DNA from: Bacillota bacterium
GTDB taxonomy: Bacteria; Bacillota; Clostridia; Lachnospirales; Lachnospiraceae
DNA: 30,542 nt
Reading direction: 5' to 3'
Assembly (NCBI GenBank): GCA_023389295.1
Contig: JAEWEO010000248.1
Coordinates: 1-30,542 of the forward strand
Position numbers and translations under genes: made by a program
Part shown: piece after piece, positions 1-7,228 of the stretch
Numbering within the stretch: position 1 is the first letter of the stretch
Layout: every line of letters starts with the position of its first letter
The notes under the pieces: model-generated
What the model saw: the letters and a program-made list of their open reading frames with translations, nothing else
Told to the model about the DNA's origin: nothing
The model's database searches: none

Positions 1-203
1 TTTTTGGGGGCCTTATTGCTACCGGTGTATTGGCTCATATCGCAACTCAAGTTTTAATCAACATTGCGGTTGTTACAAATTCCATACCTTCCACCGGAAT
101 TCCGCTTCCGTTTATTAGTTACGGAGGAAGCTCGGTTATGGTAATTTTATTTGAAATGGGTATTGTACTTAGTGTATCAAATCAGATTAAGGGAGAGCGA
201 TAG
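1..203 (+). CDS. ftsW: FtsW/SpoVE peptidoglycan polymerase, C-terminal end (partial)
   Basis: Only the last 66 or so residues are present; the frame enters at base 3 and stops at TAG 201-203. The peptide carries the family signature STGIPLPFISYGGSS, typical of the last extracellular loop of SEDS proteins, followed by the final transmembrane helix and a short basic tail. SEDS proteins polymerise glycan strands from lipid II at the septum (FtsW), during elongation (RodA) or in the spore cortex (SpoVE). Its place just before murA, ftsQ and ftsZ favours FtsW or SpoVE over RodA; the fragment cannot separate those two. Confidence 0.88.
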   Translation, partial: FGGLIATGVLAHIATQVLINIAVVTNSIPSTGIPLPFISYGGSSVMVILFEMGIVLSVSNQIKGER

Positions 204-366
204 GAAGAAGCAGAGGTTATTAATTTATAATAGCTTGTCTATCTAGCTTTTACATAGTAATTTTTTTCTTCCTTAAGACTGGTTTATTCCAATATGCGGA
301 TGATTCACGCGGACAAGCAAGATATCATATAGTGTATTATATTTCCTTGATTGTCTGAGGTGTGCT

Positions 367-1656
367 ATGTCAAGTATTGAGGTCATCGGTGGTGAGCATC
401 TAAAAGGAGAGTTAAAAATACAAGGCTCAAAAAATGCTGCATTGCCAGTAATCGCCGCAACTATTTTGAATAAAGGAATCTCCAAACTAAAGAATTGCCC
501 AAAGATTTATGATGTTTTTCATATGGTAAAAATACTGGAGGAACTAGGATGTAAGACCTCCTGGGAAGAAAATACATTAATCGTGGACAGTAGTATGGCA
601 GAGACAACACAGGTTCCTGAGGATTCCGTACGTAAAATGAGAAGTTCCATTCTCTATCTCGGATCCATTCTGGGAAGATTTCATGAGGTAACAATTGCTT
701 ATCCCGGAGGATGCTCCATTGGGAAACGCCCTATTGATTATCATTTAAATGCAATCAAAAAGATGAATGTTACCCAGGAATTTTTAAAAGAGGACAAAAG
801 TATTATCCGTTGCTCTTCCAACCAAATCATAGGAAATGATATTTTTCTGGAATTTCCTAGTGTAGGAGCCACCCAAAATGTAATACTGACCGCGGTCTTA
901 GCGGAAGGTATAACAAGAATTTATAATGCTGCAAGAGAACCTGAGGTTGTGGAAGTTTGTAATTATTTAATTGAGGCAGGTGCAAGGATTTGGGGTAAGG
1001 GATCAGCCTTTATTGAGATTGAGGGAGTGAAAGAGTTACATGATGTAGAATTTACTTTATCCTCAGATAGGATCGTTGCAGGAACATATATGGCGGCCAT
1101 TGCAGTTACTAGGGGGGACGCGGTATTTACCAGCGCTCCGGTTAGTCATTTGGAATCAACTATTCGAGTACTTCAAAAAGTTGGTTGTAAGATTGAGACG
1201 GTAGATAATACCGTTAAAATAAGTTGTAAACGTAGACCCTTACCACTTGAGGTCTTAAAGACACAGCCTTATCCGGGATTTCCAACGGATATGCAATCCC
1301 AATTAATGTCCGTACTATGTTTGGCGGATGGTAATAGTACCATTATTGAGGAGATTTTTGAATCACGATATCAGAATATTGATGAACTTCGCAAAATGGG
1401 TGCCATAATTACATTAGAAGAAGATAGCAATAAGGCAAGTATCGTGGGCGTGGAACATTTACATGGAGCAGTTGTATATGCTCATGATTTACGAGGTGGA
1501 GCAGCGTTAGTTATAGTGGGGCTTGAGGCGGAAGGTACAACCATTGTAAAGGATGCTACCAGTATTGAACGAGGATATGAAGATATTTGTCGCGATCTAT
1601 CAATTCTTGGTGGTAAGATAAGATACTGTAGTGAGAATTTAACAGCCCTTTGTTAA
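367..1656 (+). CDS. murA: UDP-N-acetylglucosamine 1-carboxyvinyltransferase MurA
   Basis: Cytoplasmic enzyme that transfers enolpyruvate from PEP to UDP-GlcNAc, the first committed step of peptidoglycan synthesis and the target of fosfomycin. The 429-residue length is normal. Visible family residues: K22-N23 in GSKNAALP, R92, the catalytic cysteine C116 in the loop PGGCSIGKRP, D308 in FPTDMQ and R376 in DLRGGAAL. With Cys rather than Asp at the loop position, fosfomycin sensitivity is expected from the enzyme itself. The ATG has GAGG at 357-360, six bases upstream. A 163-base gap separates it from ftsW; it holds only weak promoter-like AT-rich sequence and a 7-bp GCTTGTC/GACAAGC inverted repeat. 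Firmicutes often have a second paralogue (MurA2/MurZ) elsewhere. Confidence 0.96.
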   Translation: MSSIEVIGGEHLKGELKIQGSKNAALPVIAATILNKGISKLKNCPKIYDVFHMVKILEELGCKTSWEENTLIVDSSMAETTQVPEDSVRKMRSSILYLGSILGRFHEVTIAYPGGCSIGKRPIDYHLNAIKKMNVTQEFLKEDKSIIRCSSNQIIGNDIFLEFPSVGATQNVILTAVLAEGITRIYNAAREPEVVEVCNYLIEAGARIWGKGSAFIEIEGVKELHDVEFTLSSDRIVAGTYMAAIAVTRGDAVFTSAPVSHLESTIRVLQKVGCKIETVDNTVKISCKRRPLPLEVLKTQPYPGFPTDMQSQLMSVLCLADGNSTIIEEIFESRYQNIDELRKMGAIITLEEDSNKASIVGVEHLHGAVVYAHDLRGGAALVIVGLEAEGTTIVKDATSIERGYEDICRDLSILGGKIRYCSENLTALC

Positions 1657-1720
1657 GTACTTAGGAACGTGATTTTCGCATGTTATTAAGTCCAAAGCAG
1701 GCGACGTCATGGAGGTTAAA

Positions 1721-2476
1721 GTGAGCGAGATAAGGCGAAGGAAATCAAATAGAGTATTATATCGGATTCTTAAGAAGCTGTTCATACTTATTGCTATCGT
1801 TGGTATTCCAACTATTTTATTCATCATAAATTTCAAGATTGAAAAAGTAGAGGTTATTGGTGCCAATCAGTATAGTGAGGAACAGATAAAAGATAGTCTT
1901 TTTCAGTCAAAAATAGACCAGTATTCTATTTGTCTGTATTTAAAACATCGTTTTTTCAAGCAAAATACGCTTCCTTTTATCGAAAAAATTGATGTTAAAA
2001 TGGAAGATAATCATTCTGTTAAAATCTATGTTTACGAGAAGATGATTGCCGGTTGTGTTGAGTTCATGGGAGAATATCTCTATTTTGATAAAGAGGGTAT
2101 TGTAGTGGAGAGCACATCTTCAAGGCAATTACAAGTACCGATTATTAAAGGGTTAAAATTTAATGAAATTATCTTAAACGAGAAGCTTAATGTACAAAAA
2201 GAAGAACTATTTCGTGTTATCCTTAATATTACGCAGTTAATCGGTAAGTATGAGCTTGATGTAGATACCATTAGTTTTAACAGCGGCTATGAGGTAACGA
2301 TAGACTCAGCAGACATTACAGTTCTGCTTGGTAAAAAAAGTACATATGATGAAGCACTAGCTGAGCTAAAAAATATACTTGCTAAAGCAGAGGGAATGAA
2401 GATCGAGATTGATATGCGTGACTATGTTAAGGGTATGGATAGTTTCATTGCAAAGCCAAAAAAGTCGACAGAATAA
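1721..2476 (+). CDS. ftsQ: Cell division protein FtsQ/DivIB
   Basis: Bitopic membrane protein of the divisome (FtsQ-FtsL-FtsB subcomplex). A basic cytoplasmic N-terminus (RRRKSNRVLYR) is followed by one transmembrane helix at about residues 15-35, then an extracytoplasmic POTRA-like start (KIEKVEVIGANQYSEEQI) and a beta domain. The longest frame begins at ATG 1709, but that ATG overlaps the GGAGG at 1711-1715. The GTG at 1721 sits five bases after that GGAGG and is the better start, giving 251 residues. It is 64 bases after murA. FtsQ diverges fast, so the call rests on topology, the POTRA start and position between murA and ftsZ. Confidence 0.88.
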   Translation: MSEIRRRKSNRVLYRILKKLFILIAIVGIPTILFIINFKIEKVEVIGANQYSEEQIKDSLFQSKIDQYSICLYLKHRFFKQNTLPFIEKIDVKMEDNHSVKIYVYEKMIAGCVEFMGEYLYFDKEGIVVESTSSRQLQVPIIKGLKFNEIILNEKLNVQKEELFRVILNITQLIGKYELDVDTISFNSGYEVTIDSADITVLLGKKSTYDEALAELKNILAKAEGMKIEIDMRDYVKGMDSFIAKPKKSTE

Positions 2477-2507
2477 TTAAAAATAGTAAAAAATTTTAAA
2501 AATATAC

Positions 2508-2596
2508 TTGATTATTTGTAAATTTAAAGATATCATATAAGGTAGGTTAATGTATACCACACTTAGTAGATGGACAAGATTTTTTCCCATTATAAT
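2508..2596 (+). promoter_or_regulatory. Candidate ftsZ promoter(s)
   Basis: The 242-base ftsQ-ftsZ gap contains two sigma-A-like candidates. The first is TTGATT (2508-2513), 17 bases, TATCAT (2531-2536). The second is a consensus TATAAT at 2591-2596 with only a poor -35 (TAGATG at 2567-2572, 18-base spacer). Extra promoters directly before ftsZ are common in bacteria. Both are called by eye in AT-rich sequence. Confidence 0.4.
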
Positions 2597-2718
2597 GTGG
2601 TTTTGGTAGAAAACTGGAACAATAAGAATCGGGATTAAAATTATCGTACAAGTACAGGAAAATTCAGTAGTTTACTTGTAATTAATTTAGAAAGAATACG
2701 ATAAAGGAGGAATAAACC

Positions 2719-3966
2719 TTGCTTGAGATAAGAACAAATGAGGCGGATGCTACAGCAAAAATACTTGTAATTGGGGTAGGAGGAGCAGGTAATAACGCCG
2801 TTAATCGAATGATAGAAGAGAATATTTTAGGTGTAGAATTTGTCTGTGTAAATACGGACAAGCAGCATCTAAAGAATTGCAAGGCTCCGCAAGTGATCCA
2901 GATCGGTGAGAAGTTGACCAAGGGTCTTGGTGCCGGAGCACAACCTGAGATTGGACAAAAAGCTGCAGAAGAAAGCCGTGAACAGTTGTCAGAACTGATT
3001 AAAGGCGCAGATATGGTATTTGTTACTTGCGGTATGGGTGGCGGAACTGGAACCGGTGCAGCTCCTGTAGTAGCTCAGATTGCAAAAGAGATGGGAATTC
3101 TAACAGTTGGTATAGTTACAAAGCCTTTCAAGTTCGAGGCAAAAACTCGTATGACCAATGCCATCAGCGGAATTGACCGACTCAAGGAGCATGTGGATAC
3201 TTTAATTGTAATTCCAAATGATAAATTGCTTGAGATCGTTGACCGTAGAACTACAATGCCTGATGCACTTCGTAAGGCAGATGAAGTATTACAACAAGGT
3301 GTTCAAGGTATTACGGATTTAATTAATGTACCAGGTTTAATTAACTTGGACTTTGCTGATGTTCAGACCGTAATGAAGGATAAGGGTGTAGCTCACATCG
3401 GAATTGGTATGGGAGTTGGAGATGATAAGTGTATCGACGCTGTGAAACAGGCTATTACCAGTCCGTTACTAGAAACCACAATTCAAGGTGCATCCCATGT
3501 TATTATAAATATCTCGGGTGATATCAGCTTAATTGAAGCAAATGATGCAGCAACTCTAGTTCAAGAGTTGGCGGGAGATACTGCTAATATTATCTTTGGT
3601 GCTATGTTTGATGATACAAATCCGGATACAGCAACAATAACCGTTATCGCAACCGGTTTGGATGCAAGATCCAAAGAAATGGTGAAAACACCTGAGTTTT
3701 TAAGAAATCATAATCCTTCTTCCGGAAATGGTTTTAGATCACCTTATAAACCGGAGATGAATGTGAATAGACCATACTCAGCAGGAAATGCTTATAGTGG
3801 ATCAAGTAATTTACAACAATCGCCATATTCTGCATCTGTGAATTATAATACAGATCCGAACAGAAGACCGATTAGCCAACCGGCTAAGGCTCCTGCAAAT
3901 ACCAATACAGATCCGAGCGGAATAAAAATTCCTGAATTTTTGCAGAAGAATCGTCATAACAAATAG
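2719..3966 (+). CDS. ftsZ: Cell division GTPase FtsZ
   Basis: Tubulin-like GTPase that forms the Z ring. Start is TTG at 2719 with AAAGGAGG at 2703-2710, eight bases upstream. The GTP-binding signature GGGTGTG is at residues 107-113 and the T7 catalytic loop NLDFAD at 209-214. A low-complexity Asn/Pro/Ser-rich linker (about 330-400) leads to the conserved C-terminal peptide IKIPEFLQKNR (402-412) that binds FtsA, SepF, EzrA or ZapA-type partners, then a basic tail. Oddly, a near copy, VKTPEFLRNH, lies at 322-331 where the linker begins, and NTDP occurs twice in the linker (377-380, 396-399). A strong terminator follows, so ftsZ ends its transcription unit. Confidence 0.98.
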   Translation: MLEIRTNEADATAKILVIGVGGAGNNAVNRMIEENILGVEFVCVNTDKQHLKNCKAPQVIQIGEKLTKGLGAGAQPEIGQKAAEESREQLSELIKGADMVFVTCGMGGGTGTGAAPVVAQIAKEMGILTVGIVTKPFKFEAKTRMTNAISGIDRLKEHVDTLIVIPNDKLLEIVDRRTTMPDALRKADEVLQQGVQGITDLINVPGLINLDFADVQTVMKDKGVAHIGIGMGVGDDKCIDAVKQAITSPLLETTIQGASHVIINISGDISLIEANDAATLVQELAGDTANIIFGAMFDDTNPDTATITVIATGLDARSKEMVKTPEFLRNHNPSSGNGFRSPYKPEMNVNRPYSAGNAYSGSSNLQQSPYSASVNYNTDPNRRPISQPAKAPANTNTDPSGIKIPEFLQKNRHNK

Positions 3967-4009
3967 TATATTATATAGTCATAAAAACGATTTACATAAG
4001 AGATTTAGG

Positions 4010-4051
4010 CTGTCAGATTATTTTATATTAAATAATCTGACAGTTTTTTTT
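4010..4051 (+). terminator. Rho-independent terminator after ftsZ
   Basis: A perfect 14-bp stem starting CTGTCAGATTATTT (4010-4023) pairs with 4030-4043 across a 6-base loop and is followed by eight T residues (4044-4051). It separates the division genes from spoIIGA. Confidence 0.95.
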
Positions 4052-4233
4052 GTGCCAAATAGGCAGATAAACTCAGAAGATGTAAAAAATAGTAAATGAA
4101 AACTGTGATTTAGACTCCAGAAAATGACATAAAATGGAAACCAAACAAGTTATAATCGTAATATCATCTAAGACAGTACAAAAGAGACTGCCAAAGGTAA
4201 AAAAACATTCAAGAAATGTGAAGTACATAAAAA

Positions 4234-4269
4234 TTGTCGTAACGTTATGGCAAACTGCTAAGTTATGAT
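4234..4269 (+). promoter_or_regulatory. Candidate Spo0A-controlled spoIIGA promoter
   Basis: TTGTCGTA at 4234-4241 resembles a 0A box (consensus TGTCGAA, 6 of 7 over 4235-4241) and lies 24 bases before a -10-like TATGAT (4264-4269). Known biology: in B. subtilis the spoIIG promoter is a sigma-A promoter with an over-long spacer of about 22 bp, activated by Spo0A~P bound over the -35 region. The layout here is similar but the spacer is longer still. A related direct repeat, AACGTTATG (4241-4249) and TAAGTTATG (4259-4267), lies in the spacer. A second TATAAT at 4151-4156 has no good -35. The rest of the 3967-4314 gap, beyond the ftsZ terminator, shows nothing clear. Confidence 0.4.
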
Positions 4270-4314
4270 GCGAAATTTTACGAGGGATAATGGACTAATT
4301 GCTGGAGGTGAAAT

Positions 4315-5241
4315 TTGTATCTTGAGGTTTATCCGGATGTTATATTTGTTCTAAACTTAGTTCTTGACTACCTGCTACTTTTGATTCTTAAAAAAGTCAA
4401 TCAAAGGAAAAGTGCGGCTATAAGACGGTTGTTGGCATCTGTAGTAGGAGCTAGTGCTACTGTATTAGTTAGTATATTTCCATGGATGAATATAATGCTT
4501 CGTTTTATTATCATGAATGTAATTACGGCTGTACTTATGCTTTTGGTGGCATTTGGAAGAATGAAAAAAGTGGATTTGTTGAAACAAGTGATATCGTTAT
4601 ATCTGATTACATATTTGATCGGAGGTTTGATCAACTCCATCTATTACCATACTAATTTGAAGCTTTACCTGATAAATATGGGGAATATGGTGATCTTTAG
4701 TAATCTTTCCTGGAAATTTATATTTCTTATGATGCTAGGTACGGTCCCGGTGGTGGTACTTATCTTATGGGTATTTCGATGGTATCAAAGCAGTATTCGG
4801 GAAACTTATGACATAGAGTTGTTCTTTCAAAAGAATAGAGTTCAAACCAAAGGTTTTTTGGATACGGGGAATTGCCTCTATGATCCGATCTTTAAAAAGC
4901 CTGTTATCATAGTTGAAAATTCGCTTTTGGAGAAATTATTAAGCAAAGAGGATAGGAATGAATTTGAAATCCTAAAAAATAGTATGGCTGAAAGTGCAAC
5001 GTCTCTGGGGCAGCTAAATAGTAATATGGCACTGGTACCATATCTTAGGATGATACCTTATCAATCCATCGGAAAACCGATGGGAGTTATGCCTGGACTA
5101 GTGCTAGATAAGCTTTTAATTCATAGAGGCAAAGACGTACTATGTAATGAAAAAGTAACCGCAGCTATTTGTGATAACCAGCTGTCTACAAAGGATGAGT
5201 ATCTCGTAATACTACATAAAGAGCTTTTCAAAGGTATTTAA
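4315..5241 (+). CDS. spoIIGA: Pro-sigma-E processing aspartic protease SpoIIGA
   Basis: Mother-cell sporulation protease that cleaves the propeptide of pro-sigma-E after SpoIIR signalling from the forespore. The N-terminal half has about five hydrophobic helices (residues 8-25, 38-56, 60-80, 90-110, 134-155), and the C-terminal half is a cytoplasmic half-aspartic-protease domain with the catalytic motif GFLDTGN, Asp at residue 183. Length (308) and Asp position match the B. subtilis protein. Start is TTG 4315 with GGAGGTG at 4304-4310. The next real gene is its substrate sigE. Confidence 0.96.
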   Translation: MYLEVYPDVIFVLNLVLDYLLLLILKKVNQRKSAAIRRLLASVVGASATVLVSIFPWMNIMLRFIIMNVITAVLMLLVAFGRMKKVDLLKQVISLYLITYLIGGLINSIYYHTNLKLYLINMGNMVIFSNLSWKFIFLMMLGTVPVVVLILWVFRWYQSSIRETYDIELFFQKNRVQTKGFLDTGNCLYDPIFKKPVIIVENSLLEKLLSKEDRNEFEILKNSMAESATSLGQLNSNMALVPYLRMIPYQSIGKPMGVMPGLVLDKLLIHRGKDVLCNEKVTAAICDNQLSTKDEYLVILHKELFKGI

Positions 5242-5254
5242 TGGGGTGAGTACT

Positions 5255-5359
5255 TTGTCAAATCCTTTGCTTGTTACATATAAAAAATTTGAACGAGGAT
5301 GGTATGCGCATAAAAATGGGAGGTTTATCTATGCTTTTAAAATTATCAATACAGAATAA
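5255..5359 (+). CDS. Possible 34-residue small ORF between spoIIGA and sigE
   Basis: TTG at 5255 is preceded by GGGGTGAG (5243-5250) at four bases and opens a 34-codon frame, beginning MSNPLLVTYKKFERGWYAHK, that ends at TAA 5357-5359. It runs in another frame over the sigE ribosome site and first codons. It could couple sigE translation to spoIIGA, be a small protein, or be chance. No family recognised. Confidence 0.25.
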   Translation: MSNPLLVTYKKFERGWYAHKNGRFIYAFKIINTE

Positions 5360-6071
5360 ACTACAGTTTCGAATGATACCGAATATAAAGACATTTATTT
5401 TAGGACATAAGGGGGAAATTCATTATATCGGTGGCGCGGAGATATTACCTCCTCCATTAGATCCAGTAAGAGAAGCTGAAGTAATAGAAAAACTCGGCAC
5501 CGAAAGAGATAGTGAGATGAAGTCAATCCTTGTGGAACATAATTTAAGACTTGTTGTGTACATAGCCAAGAAATTTGATAATACAGGAGTAGGCGTTGAA
5601 GATTTGATTTCCATTGGTACCATTGGTCTGATAAAGGCAATCAATACTTTTAATCCTGATAAGAACATAAAGTTGGCAACATATGCGTCACGTTGCATTG
5701 AAAATGAAATACTCATGTACCTAAGACGCAACAACAAAACAAAACTTGAGGTATCCATAGATGAACCGCTCAATGTTGACTGGGATGGAAATGAGTTACT
5801 ATTATCCGATATTTTAGGAACAGAAGAGGATGTGATTTACCGTAATATTGAAGAAGAAGTAGACCGTAAGCTTCTTCGCAAAGCTCTTTCAAAATTATCG
5901 GACCGTGAGCGGGTTATTGTTGATTTAAGATTTGGATTAAATACAGATGACGGCATTGAAAGAACACAAAAGGAGGTAGCGGATTTGTTAGGAATTTCTC
6001 AATCTTACATATCAAGGCTAGAAAAGAAAATTATTAAACGGTTAAAAAAGGAAATGGTACGTTTTGAATAA
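5331..6071 (+). CDS. sigE: RNA polymerase sporulation sigma factor SigE (pro-sigma-E)
   Basis: Early mother-cell sigma factor, made as an inactive precursor. The longest frame starts at TTG 5271, but ATG 5331 has GGGAGGT (5318-5324) six bases upstream and gives 246 residues, close to the 239 of B. subtilis. The first 30 or so residues form the propeptide; cleavage by SpoIIGA is expected near HYIGGAE (31-37), by analogy with VYYIGG in B. subtilis. Region 2 is nearly identical to the family (LRLVVYIAKKF, LISIGTIGLIKAINTFNP, ATYASRCIENEILMYLRRNN). Region 4.2 has the helix-turn-helix TQKEVADLLGISQSYISRLE. It follows spoIIGA by 89 bases, evidently in one operon. Confidence 0.96.
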   Translation: MLLKLSIQNKLQFRMIPNIKTFILGHKGEIHYIGGAEILPPPLDPVREAEVIEKLGTERDSEMKSILVEHNLRLVVYIAKKFDNTGVGVEDLISIGTIGLIKAINTFNPDKNIKLATYASRCIENEILMYLRRNNKTKLEVSIDEPLNVDWDGNELLLSDILGTEEDVIYRNIEEEVDRKLLRKALSKLSDRERVIVDLRFGLNTDDGIERTQKEVADLLGISQSYISRLEKKIIKRLKKEMVRFE

Positions 6072-6108
6072 TTTGTATGGAATGGAAATTATTTCTTTTC
6101 TTCTTCTC

Positions 6109-6167
6109 GTATAAACAGGAGCCAAAAAGTGAATCATTTTTATAGTGAAAATGATATGATTCGGAGG
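6109..6167 (+). promoter_or_regulatory. sigG leader: candidate sigma-F promoter and ribosome-site hairpin
   Basis: GAATCAT (6131-6137) pairs with ATGATTC (6156-6162), which ends one base before the sigG GGAGG (6163-6167). An inner alternative is ATCATTTT (6133-6140) with AAAATGAT (6148-6155). A possible sigma-F promoter overlaps the left arm: GTATA (6109-6113), 15 bases, GTGAATCATT (6129-6138), matching 4 of the 6 specified -10 positions. Transcripts starting there would begin near 6145 and lack the left arm, whereas read-through from sigE would carry the hairpin. Confidence 0.45.
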
Positions 6168-6174
6168 TTTCGTT

Positions 6175-6951
6175 ATGGCTCTTTATAAAGTCGAGATTTG
6201 CGGTGTGAATACATCTAAGCTGCCATTGTTGAAAAACAGTGAAAAGGAAGAATTGTTTCAAAAAATATTGGAAGGAGACAAAGAAGCTAGGGAGCTCTAT
6301 ATTAAAGGAAACCTTAGATTGGTGCTTTCCATCATTCAGAGATTTTCAAATAGTAATGAAAATGTAGATGATTTATTTCAAATTGGCTGCATCGGTTTGA
6401 TGAAGGCAATTGATAATTTTGATATAACTCAGAATGTAAAGTTTTCCACTTATGCAGTACCGATGATTATCGGTGAGATACGTAGATATCTTCGGGATAA
6501 TAATGCGATACGAGTAAGCAGATCACTACGGGATACAGCATACAAGGCAATCTATGCGAAAGAAGCTTTGGTTAAGAAAAATGAGAAAGAACCAACCATT
6601 AGCGAAATCGCGCAGGAGATTGGAATTAGTAAGGAAGATATCGTATATGCCCTTGATGCAATACAAAGTCCGGTGTCCTTATATGATCCGGTCTATGTAG
6701 AAGGTGGCGATGCATTATATATTATGGATCAGGTAAGCGATAAGAAGAATAAGGAAGAAAACTGGATTGAAGAGATTTCTCTTAAGGAAGCAATGGAAAA
6801 ATTATCGGCAAGAGAGCACAATATTATTAAGCTCCGTTTCTTTGAGGGAAAGACACAAATGGAGGTTGCGAAGGAAATTAATATTTCACAGGCTCAGGTT
6901 AGCCGTTTGGAAAAATCAGCTCTGAAAAATATGCGCAACTATTTGGTATAA
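6175..6951 (+). CDS. sigG: RNA polymerase sporulation sigma factor SigG
   Basis: Late forespore sigma factor that drives SASP, germinant-receptor and DNA-protection genes. The N-terminus VEICGVNTSKLPLL is diagnostic for sigma-G. Region 2 (LVLSIIQRFSN, VDDLFQIGCIGLMKAIDNFD, FSTYAVPMIIGEIRRYLRD), region 3 (EPTISEIAQEIGISKEDI) and the region 4 helix-turn-helix (TQMEVAKEINISQAQVSRLE) are intact, and the length of 258 matches the family. The ATG has GGAGG seven bases upstream, directly after a hairpin. The spoIIGA-sigE-sigG order is conserved in Bacillus and Clostridia. Confidence 0.97.
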   Translation: MALYKVEICGVNTSKLPLLKNSEKEELFQKILEGDKEARELYIKGNLRLVLSIIQRFSNSNENVDDLFQIGCIGLMKAIDNFDITQNVKFSTYAVPMIIGEIRRYLRDNNAIRVSRSLRDTAYKAIYAKEALVKKNEKEPTISEIAQEIGISKEDIVYALDAIQSPVSLYDPVYVEGGDALYIMDQVSDKKNKEENWIEEISLKEAMEKLSAREHNIIKLRFFEGKTQMEVAKEINISQAQVSRLEKSALKNMRNYLV

Positions 6952-6996
6952 CATGACAAATGCATGATTAGAGTGAAAACTCCTGACCTATTTTAG

Positions 6997-7065
6997 ACTG
7001 TATTGGGGAATACAGTTGAAAATAAGCATAGATAGTATGTTAGCATACTATTCTATGCTTATTTT
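6997..7065 (+). terminator. Tandem hairpins after sigG
   Basis: The first hairpin is a perfect 8-bp stem ACTGTATT/AATACAGT (6997-7016) with a GGGG loop. The second is a 20-bp stem with one bulged T: left arm 7019-7039, loop TTAG, right arm 7044-7065, ending CTTATTTTG. The U-tract is short and lies inside the stem, so termination is likely but perhaps bidirectional. Confidence 0.7.
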
Positions 7066-7087
7066 GTGGTAAAATATTGAAATTATC

Positions 7088-7200
7088 TTTTCAAATTGTA
7101 AGAAAAAGTGTATGATATCGGTATAGGTATTTTGTCTTATTTGGAGGAATTAAATGATAGGAGGAGATTCGTGACTCATAGTACGAAATTAAATGAATAA
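7088..7200 (+). promoter_or_regulatory. Leader of the sensor-kinase operon with two overlapping micro-ORFs
   Basis: A weak promoter candidate is TTTTCA (7088-7093), 17 bases, TATGAT (7111-7116). Downstream, GGAGG at 7143-7147 precedes ATG 7154, giving MIGGDS and a stop at 7172-7174. AGGAGGAG (7159-7166) precedes GTG 7171, giving a 9-residue frame that ends at 7200. The GTG overlaps the first stop (GTGA). Both ribosome sites are better than the kinase's own AAGGGGAA (7216-7223), suggesting leader-peptide control, unproven. Confidence 0.35.
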
Positions 7201-7228
7201 ATAAAAAGGAACTATAAGGGGAAGTTAT

